Shown: one piece after another, positions 38,332 through 43,071 of the stretch
Position numbering within the stretch: position 1 is the first letter of the stretch
Layout: the number at the start of each line of letters is the position of its first letter
Source of the DNA: a virus
Strand: one strand, 5' to 3'
Length of the DNA: 43,071 nucleotides
IMG/VR virus record: IMGVR_UViG_3300034418_012968
Location: 1-43,071 of that record
Made by a program: the position numbers and the translations under genes
The notes under the pieces: generated by a model
The model's input: only the letters and a program-made list of their open reading frames with translations
Database searches by the model: none
What the model was told of the DNA's origin: nothing

Positions 38332-40206
38332 ATGGCTGAAAATAATTTCACAATATGGCAACGTCTTACCAAAGTATTTGGTCCTGATTCAACAATTGAT
38401 CAGCAAGCACCGGTGTTTAAGTTTGATAAAAAAGAAATCTTAAAAACACCAGACAAAAAAGAATTTGAAAGAGAAAAACTTCAAAGCCAACAAACATTAT
38501 ATTTGGGTCAGCAATGGCAAAAGATTGAAAATAATTTATATTCTCAAGCGGTTTATTATGAACCCACACGTTTGGCATCTTTTTATGATTATGAATCTAT
38601 GGAGTATACTCCTGAAATTTCTGCGGCTTTGGATATCTATGCTGAAGAATCTACAACAACAGATGAAGATGGTTTTACTTTGCAAATATATTCTGAAAGT
38701 AAAAGAATAAAATCTATTCTTGCCGATCTGTTTAATAACAGATTGGACATCAGTACCAATCTTCCGATGTGGACCCGAAACACTTGCAAATATGGTGATA
38801 ACTTTGTTTATTTGAAGTTGGATCCTGTTAAAGGAGTTATGGGTGCTCAACAATTGCCGAATATTGAAATAACTCGCCAAGAACGTGGTATGAAAATCAA
38901 ACCTGAAAGGAATACCACCGAAACTGAAAACGATGCGTTAAAATTCTTATGGCAGAATAAGGATATGACCTTTAATACTTGGGAAATCGCCCATTTTAGA
39001 TTATTGGGTGATGACCGAAAATTACCCTATGGTACGTCTATGTTGGAAAAAGCTAGAAGAATTTGGAAACAACTTATTTTATCTGAAGATGCGATGTTAA
39101 TTTATAGAACATCAAGAGCACCAGAAAGACGTGTTTTTAAAATCTTTGTTGGTAATATGGACGACAAAGATGTGGAGCCGTATGTACAAAGAGTTGCCAA
39201 TAAATTTAAAAGAGATCAGATCGTTGATCCTTCAAATGGTAATGTGGACTTAAGGTATAATCAAATGGCGGTTGATCAGGACTTTTTTATCCCCGTTAGA
39301 GACCCTAACGCACCAAACCCTATTGATACCCTACCTGGCGCTCAGAACTTGTCTGAGATCGCAGATATTGAATACATACAGAAAAAATTACTCACCGCTC
39401 TTCGTGTACCAAAAGCATTTTTGGGTTTTGAAGATGTTGTCGGTGATGGTAAAAACTTGGCGTTACAAGATATTCGTTTCGCAAGAACTATAAATAGAAT
39501 TCAAAAATCTATGCTTCAAGAAATGAATAAGATTGCAATTATTCATTTGTTTTTATTGGGGTTTGAAGATGAACTTAATAATTTTACATTAGGTCTCACA
39601 AATCCTTCAACTCAAGCGGATCTTCTTAAGGTTGAAAATTGGCAACAAAAAATTCAATTATATAGAGATGCGGTTAGTGATCCTGGTAATGGAATACAAC
39701 CTGTATCATCATCGTGGGCTAAGAAACATATTCTTGGTTTCTCTGATGAAGAAATTAAATTGGATTTACAACAACAACGAATTGAAAAGGCTGTTGGATC
39801 TGAGTTGGAAAAAACAGCTGAGGTTATTCAGAAAACAGGTATATTCTCAAATATTGATAAGTTATATGGAACCAAAGCGCCTGCTGGAACAGAAGGTGAA
39901 CCTGCGGGTGAAGTTACTGAACCATCAAGTGATATTGGTGGAGGATTCGGTGGTAGTATTGGAGGTGATTTAGGTGGTGAAGACCTCGGTGGTGACTTAG
40001 GGGGAGAAGTTGGTGGAGAGACTGGCGGTGAAGCCGGAGGATTAGGTGGTGGTGAGGAAATTACTCCTGAATCTGTAAATAAAAACGATTTAAATTTGAT
40101 TTTAGAAGACAATATTATTAGTGGATCACAAACGATAGATTTATCAAAAGGAAGACAATCTTTGGGTGATATAGAAAAAGAATTGGAACGAATCTTAAAA
40201 AAGTAA
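38332..40206 (+). CDS. Portal vertex protein (T4 gp20-like)
   Basis: A 624-residue portal. It starts MAENNFTIWQRLTKVFGPD and contains gp20 landmarks: MEYTPEISAALDIYAEESTT near 84, LPYGTSMLEKARRIWKQL near 225, and SRAPERRVFKIFVGN near 258-272, followed by the KF-x-R-x-Q-IVDPSNG crown region. It forms a dodecameric ring at the head vertex through which DNA passes. The C-terminus departs from T4: a Gly/Glu-rich low-complexity stretch (about 535-580, GGDLGGEDLGGDLGG) precedes the final helix. Confidence 0.97.
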   Translation: MAENNFTIWQRLTKVFGPDSTIDQQAPVFKFDKKEILKTPDKKEFEREKLQSQQTLYLGQQWQKIENNLYSQAVYYEPTRLASFYDYESMEYTPEISAALDIYAEESTTTDEDGFTLQIYSESKRIKSILADLFNNRLDISTNLPMWTRNTCKYGDNFVYLKLDPVKGVMGAQQLPNIEITRQERGMKIKPERNTTETENDALKFLWQNKDMTFNTWEIAHFRLLGDDRKLPYGTSMLEKARRIWKQLILSEDAMLIYRTSRAPERRVFKIFVGNMDDKDVEPYVQRVANKFKRDQIVDPSNGNVDLRYNQMAVDQDFFIPVRDPNAPNPIDTLPGAQNLSEIADIEYIQKKLLTALRVPKAFLGFEDVVGDGKNLALQDIRFARTINRIQKSMLQEMNKIAIIHLFLLGFEDELNNFTLGLTNPSTQADLLKVENWQQKIQLYRDAVSDPGNGIQPVSSSWAKKHILGFSDEEIKLDLQQQRIEKAVGSELEKTAEVIQKTGIFSNIDKLYGTKAPAGTEGEPAGEVTEPSSDIGGGFGGSIGGDLGGEDLGGDLGGEVGGETGGEAGGLGGGEEITPESVNKNDLNLILEDNIISGSQTIDLSKGRQSLGDIEKELERILKK

Positions 40207-40214
40207 TATTTATT
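40207..40214 (+). promoter_or_regulatory. TATTTATT late-type motif (variant)
   Basis: One mismatch, ending 11 nt before the ATG at 40226 and overlapping the portal stop region. Confidence 0.4.
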
Positions 40215-40225
40215 AATAAAAACTT

Positions 40226-40960
40226 ATGAGAACTTTCGGACAAATAAAAAGTAATATTGAATACCTTTTGGTGAATTCATATGGAAAACCATCATTTAAA
40301 AATACAATGAAGGTTTTTAATGAGAATGTAATTAAGAATAAAAATATAGCTGAAATTTATCACGGTTATGATAAATTAAGTAAAAAATCAAATATATCTA
40401 AAGATATTGTAGATGAGTATCTTAATGAAATGGTTATTTCTTTAAAAGAAACGATTGAAAAATCTTCTGAAGAACTTAAAGAAATTAAAATGTGGTTAAA
40501 TGAAAATTTATCTGACACATCAGAAAATCACTACCAAGACATTGATAATATCGTATATAAAAAGGGCATCAAAGATATTGAAAAAGTTTTGGAGTCCAAG
40601 AAAAATATAAAAAACATTTTAACATCTTCCGAAAAGTTAGTAGAGAATGTTAGTTATTCTCAAATTCCAATTTCCTCAATGTTGAAGATCGTAACCAATA
40701 CTTTCAACAAAGAATATTCAAATATTTCAGAAAGTGAAAAAAAGGAATTGAAAGAAATTTTATCTCTTTCAAGATCTGAACTCAAAAAAGAAATTGAATC
40801 ATTAAAAGAAGAGGTTATTGAAAAATTAAGCACCAAGCTTAATGAATCTGATGATTCTGAATTAAAAGAGAAAATTGAATTATCAATTCAAAGAATTAAT
40901 GAATCTGAAGTTTCAGGTATAAGCCTATATAAACTCAAAAATTTAAAATCAGGATTATGA
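40226..40960 (+). CDS. Coiled-coil protein next to the portal, 244 aa
   Basis: A Lys/Glu/Ser-rich, almost entirely helical protein: MRTFGQIKSNIEYLLVNSYG, then long heptad-like segments (SLKETIEKSSEELKEIKMWL, KKEIESLKEEVIEKLSTKLN). It sits where T4 has the prohead core genes 67/68, between portal and protease, so a scaffold or core role is plausible. Several LNE and INE sites would be cut by a gp21-type protease, as core proteins are in T4. Overlaps the next gene by 4 nt. Confidence 0.7.
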   Translation: MRTFGQIKSNIEYLLVNSYGKPSFKNTMKVFNENVIKNKNIAEIYHGYDKLSKKSNISKDIVDEYLNEMVISLKETIEKSSEELKEIKMWLNENLSDTSENHYQDIDNIVYKKGIKDIEKVLESKKNIKNILTSSEKLVENVSYSQIPISSMLKIVTNTFNKEYSNISESEKKELKEILSLSRSELKKEIESLKEEVIEKLSTKLNESDDSELKEKIELSIQRINESEVSGISLYKLKNLKSGL

Positions 40961-41175
40961 AAAATGTTATTGAATATGTAAAAAAAGTTATTGGCTTAGT
41001 TAAGGCTTGGGCACAAACCATGGGTGTTGATGGTTTGGGTGGTGGTATCTTAGGTATCGTATTATGGATTTTAGGATACAAAATTTATGCAGGTTTTGCT
41101 TTGGGTATTTTCGCAAGCAAAAATATGGATATTATAAAAAAATATATATCGGACAAATTTTTAAAAAATGAGTAA
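40957..41175 (+). CDS. Small membrane protein, 72 aa
   Basis: A cytoplasmic-looking amphipathic start (MKNVIEYVKKVIGLVKAWAQ), then two close hydrophobic segments (GGGILGIVLWILGYKIYAGF, ALGIFASK) forming a hairpin, and a basic tail. It overlaps the upstream gene by 4 nt and the holin-like gene by 8 nt. Two successive small membrane genes suggest a holin and partner pair controlling lysis, though neither is a certain family match. Confidence 0.65.
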   Translation: MKNVIEYVKKVIGLVKAWAQTMGVDGLGGGILGIVLWILGYKIYAGFALGIFASKNMDIIKKYISDKFLKNE

Positions 41176-41374
41176 TTTTTTAAATGATGTTGACGGTAAC
41201 AGATCTTCCAAAAGGATAATTACATTTATCGCATTTATATTGGTAGCACTTGCATTCGGAGTGAATGTTTTTAAAGAGATACCTTTAAAAGAATATGTTT
41301 GGGAAGGTATGGTTGGAATAGTAATGGTTGGACTAGGAGCAACCGCAGTTGAACACTTTTCCAAAAAGATTTAA
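41168..41374 (+). CDS. Holin-like two-span membrane protein, 68 aa
   Basis: It starts MSNFLNDVDGNRSSKRIITF and continues into one hydrophobic span (FIAFILVALAFGVNVF), a short loop KEIPLKEYVWE and a second span (GMVGIVMVGLGATAV), ending in a basic tail. The NRSSKR...FIAF start resembles small holins of Bacteroidota phages. It would make the inner membrane leaky so that cytoplasmic endolysin can reach the wall. The gene ends 3 nt before a bidirectional terminator. Confidence 0.65.
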   Translation: MSNFLNDVDGNRSSKRIITFIAFILVALAFGVNVFKEIPLKEYVWEGMVGIVMVGLGATAVEHFSKKI

Positions 41375-41377
41375 ATG

Positions 41378-41406
41378 AAAGGGTCAGTCTTCTGACCCTT
41401 TTTTCT
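41378..41406. terminator. Bidirectional rho-independent terminator
   Basis: A 10-bp stem AAAGGGTCAG / CTGACCCTTT, loop TCTT, with A and T runs, between the convergent holin and bS21 genes. The bS21 stop codon lies inside the stem. Confidence 0.85.
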
Positions 41407-41575
41407 TTTGAATATAAATGGCGTTAAGTCTTTCTTCTCTTCTTTTAATTGATTTTTTGGTGTGTTCTTGCCTGTTTCTGATTTGTTCAAGCATTTTGGT
41501 TTTGTAAACCTTGTTTTTGTATTCCTTGAGGGCTCTTTCTATCCCTCCTTTATTTTTTACTTTTATAATTAGCAT
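41384..41575 (-). CDS. rpsU: Ribosomal protein bS21 homologue
   Basis: A 63-residue bS21: MLIIKVKNKGGIERALKEYK at the start matches the MLIIPIKxGENIDRALKxFK pattern of Bacteroidota S21, followed by a basic helix (EQIRNRQEHTKKSIKRREER) and the tail LNAIYIQKKK. bS21 binds the 30S platform near the anti-Shine-Dalgarno sequence. In Bacteroidota it helps hide that sequence, so a phage copy could alter which mRNAs are translated. The only minus-strand gene in the late head block, with a TATATTTA box upstream and its stop within a terminator stem. Confidence 0.88.
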   Translation of the reverse strand: MLIIKVKNKGGIERALKEYKNKVYKTKMLEQIRNRQEHTKKSIKRREERLNAIYIQKKKGSED

Positions 41576-41684
41576 AAAGTTTTTATATGATGATAAATAT
41601 AAAGATTTTATTATTTGTTTGATTTAACCTATTTTTTTTAATATAATTTAATCAAAATAAACTATATAATTATGAAAATAATAA

Positions 41685-42122
41685 ATGAAAAAAGGAAAAA
41701 CTTCAACACTAAAGGGGTTTAAAAATATTAAATCGTCTTATGGAACAGTAGATTCCATAGAAATGAAATCCATATATATTGTAATTCAAACGTGGATGGA
41801 ACCAAAAGAAGAATATGATAATTGGAACAGAATTACAAGGAATTTAGAAAGAAATGTAAGGTTAATGTTATCTGAAGTTCTTGATAAAGAAATTTTTGAA
41901 GACAATATGATTGTTGATTTGGATTTACGAACCAGCGGCATTCAACCAGGAAAAAGAAGTTTTATGAACTTGGAGGTGACATTATTTTTCAAGAAAAATA
42001 TGGAGTTTAAATCAGTCACACTCAGGGATAAAATAAAGGACATTGTAAAGTCTATTTATCAATATACTCTTATGAAAAATAAATACTTTACCCTACATAA
42101 AACAAAAAAAGAAAAAGTTTAA
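41685..42122 (+). CDS. Conserved head-region protein, 145 aa
   Basis: A basic start (MKKGKTSTLKGFKNIKSS) then an alpha/beta domain: SIEMKSIYIVIQTWMEPKEE, a helix NWNRITRNLERNVRLMLSEV, and strands MIVDLDLRTSGIQPGKRSFM and NLEVTLFF. The C-terminus is Lys-rich. No motif is known to me, but the compact conserved look and the position between portal and protease suggest a head-assembly or neck protein. It lacks a clear late-type motif directly upstream. Confidence 0.7.
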   Translation: MKKGKTSTLKGFKNIKSSYGTVDSIEMKSIYIVIQTWMEPKEEYDNWNRITRNLERNVRLMLSEVLDKEIFEDNMIVDLDLRTSGIQPGKRSFMNLEVTLFFKKNMEFKSVTLRDKIKDIVKSIYQYTLMKNKYFTLHKTKKEKV

Positions 42123-42124
42123 TA

Positions 42125-42132
42125 TATTTATT
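42125..42132 (+). promoter_or_regulatory. TATTTATT late-type motif (variant)
   Basis: One mismatch, ending 15 nt before the ATG at 42148, the typical spacing. Confidence 0.4.
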
Positions 42133-42147
42133 AATTAAACTTGAACT

Positions 42148-42552
42148 ATGAAATTCTTAATAAATGAATCTCAATATCTAAGATTACAAGATATGATCAG
42201 TGAACAAGAAAATGTCACACAAAGAATTAATAATCTAATTAATCTTAATGATTTTGTGTATGAATATGGATTTAGAGGTTCCAAAATAATTCCAAGTAAT
42301 ATCGTAATTCAAGGGGATCTAAAAAATAATGACATAGAAGTTCTTGTTCAAGTAGGTGAAATAATATATGAAGGAAATGATGTAACTGAATTCGCTAAAA
42401 ATTATGCGTTGTACTCAAGTGACTTTGATCAAGACACCGCATTAGCTTTTGATTATAAAACTTTTATCGCTAAACAAATGAATTCAAAAGTACTCAGTCT
42501 TATTAATCGTAGTATAAGTGAATTTGATGTGATACTTGAATTATATGGATAA
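42148..42552 (+). CDS. Hypothetical protein with INES-type N-terminus, 134 aa
   Basis: It opens MKFLINESQYLRLQDMISEQ, with two (L/I)xE sites (INE-S and ISE-Q), the same style as several other late proteins here. The rest is a small alpha/beta domain (YEYGFRGSKIIPSNIVIQGD, EVLVQVGEIIYEGND) ending in an amphipathic helix. It lies just before the prohead protease that could process it. Probably packaged in the head; the molecular function is unknown. Confidence 0.7.
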   Translation: MKFLINESQYLRLQDMISEQENVTQRINNLINLNDFVYEYGFRGSKIIPSNIVIQGDLKNNDIEVLVQVGEIIYEGNDVTEFAKNYALYSSDFDQDTALAFDYKTFIAKQMNSKVLSLINRSISEFDVILELYG

Positions 42553-42563
42553 AGTTATAAAAA

Positions 42564-42571
42564 TATTTAAA
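42564..42571 (+). promoter_or_regulatory. TATTTAAA weak late-type motif
   Basis: Seven of eight bases match TATTTATA, 9 nt before the protease ATG. Confidence 0.25.
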
Positions 42572-42580
42572 ATAAAATAA

Positions 42581-43071
42581 ATGAAAATATTAGGACCAAA
42601 CGATACGGGTAACGGTATATTAATTGAATGGGATGCCGGTTTCATTAATCCAAATGATACCAGAAATGCTGAGATCATAAAAGAATCTTACGGACAACTT
42701 GACCATTCTAAACCTTTTGAATTCTATGCGGTACTTCAAAAGTACGATACACCAAATAGAAACGGTAGAATTTATCCCGAAAAAATATTAAGACGAGAAG
42801 CTGAAAAATACCAACAAGCAATCAAAAAAGGATTGTCTATTTCAGAACTTAATCACCCTGAGTCATCATTAATTGACTTAGACCGTGTATCACACCTTAT
42901 TACTGATATGTGGTGGGAAGGTAATGTATTAATGGGTAAATTAAAATTATTAACCTCACCTGGTTTTCACGAACGTGGAGTAGTTTCTTGTCCTGGTGAT
43001 CAAGCAGCAAACTTGATGAGACAAGGTGTAACTATGGGGGTTTCTTCTCGTGGAATAGGAACATTAACAAA
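42581..43071 (+). CDS. Prohead core protease (T4 gp21-like), 5' part
   Basis: The first 163 codons of a gp21-type serine protease, cut by the window edge. It begins MKILGPNDTGNGILIEWDAG and has AVLQKYDTPNRNGRIYP near 50, then the catalytic His in SELNHPESSLIDLDRVSH (His92) and the nucleophile Ser in GVTMGVSSRGIG (155 or 156). In T4 this enzyme cuts core, scaffold and internal proteins after (L/I)xE during head maturation. Its presence makes the (L/I)xE N-termini found elsewhere in the window meaningful. Confidence 0.93.
   Translation, partial: MKILGPNDTGNGILIEWDAGFINPNDTRNAEIIKESYGQLDHSKPFEFYAVLQKYDTPNRNGRIYPEKILRREAEKYQQAIKKGLSISELNHPESSLIDLDRVSHLITDMWWEGNVLMGKLKLLTSPGFHERGVVSCPGDQAANLMRQGVTMGVSSRGIGTLT

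Noticed and set aside
39828-40112. Antisense Pro/Ser-rich frame opposite the portal Gly tract
   Set aside because: It mirrors GGT/GGA codons of the portal tail; no independent support.
1-43071. CRISPR array or transposon
   Set aside because: No regular repeat-spacer pattern, transposase or terminal inverted repeats were seen by eye.

Overview
The window looks like part of a large, strictly lytic T4-type myovirus genome whose host is a member of the Bacteroidota, probably a flavobacterium. The phage assignment rests on a virion module at the right end: a large terminase (36512-38287), a gp20-type portal (38332-40206), a holin-like gene and the first 163 codons of a gp21-type prohead protease (42581 to the edge). 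The host assignment rests on three things. The DNA is AT-rich with A-rich rather than Shine-Dalgarno leaders. Repeated TAnnTTTG promoter boxes of the Bacteroidota type precede minus-strand genes. The bS21 and ClpC homologues are also of Bacteroidota type. No chromosomal housekeeping operon, integrase or attachment site is visible.

Layout. 1-481: a minus-strand tRNA array (partial Leu-like, Lys, Ser, Met, Arg-like, Ile) with two odd members and a tRNA-shaped 55-nt spacer. 594-7543: minus-strand accessory genes, namely many small unknowns, a MarC-family membrane protein, a metallophosphoesterase, a membrane-anchored glucosaminidase, a SlyD-type FKBP, a hotdog thioesterase and an exported nuclease. 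7632-20922: mostly plus-strand genes with an amidase, two HExxH metallopeptidase-like proteins, a SAP protein, an SGNH hydrolase-like protein, acidic proteins and a 723-residue probable virion protein. 20982-29738: mixed, with an HNH nuclease, a DUF6011-like protein, a thioredoxin, a tmRNA gene, an M20-type peptidase and a ClpC-like unfoldase without its N domain. 29954-36492: plus-strand genes with a double-UVR protein, a KTSC protein, a nucleotidyltransferase-fold protein and five conserved head-region unknowns. 36512-43071: the packaging and head module, interrupted by a minus-strand bS21 gene.

Two transcription programmes can be read from the DNA. Minus-strand genes are typically preceded by a host-like TAnnTTTG box. 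Most plus-strand genes, and one minus-strand gene, have TATTTATA or a one-base variant ending about 3-28 nt before the start codon. On the coding strand this is the exact reverse complement of the T4 late box TATAAATA. The same genes tend to encode proteins beginning with a short (L/I)xE peptide such as LTES, LNEE, INEG or LHEGG, which resembles the site cut by T4 gp21. Together these suggest a late regulon of proteins carried into the head and trimmed by the protease at 42581.

The most notable possible system is a proteostasis set: a divergent tmRNA with a 21-residue tag ending AEEVAVA, a ClpC-like unfoldase that keeps a VGF ClpP-docking tripeptide, a divergent two-UVR protein resembling McsA-type adaptors across a region with three operator-like repeats, and an M20 peptidase. 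A phage bS21, the tRNAs and the tmRNA together point to substantial control of host translation. All functions are inferred from sequence alone; no database search was run.
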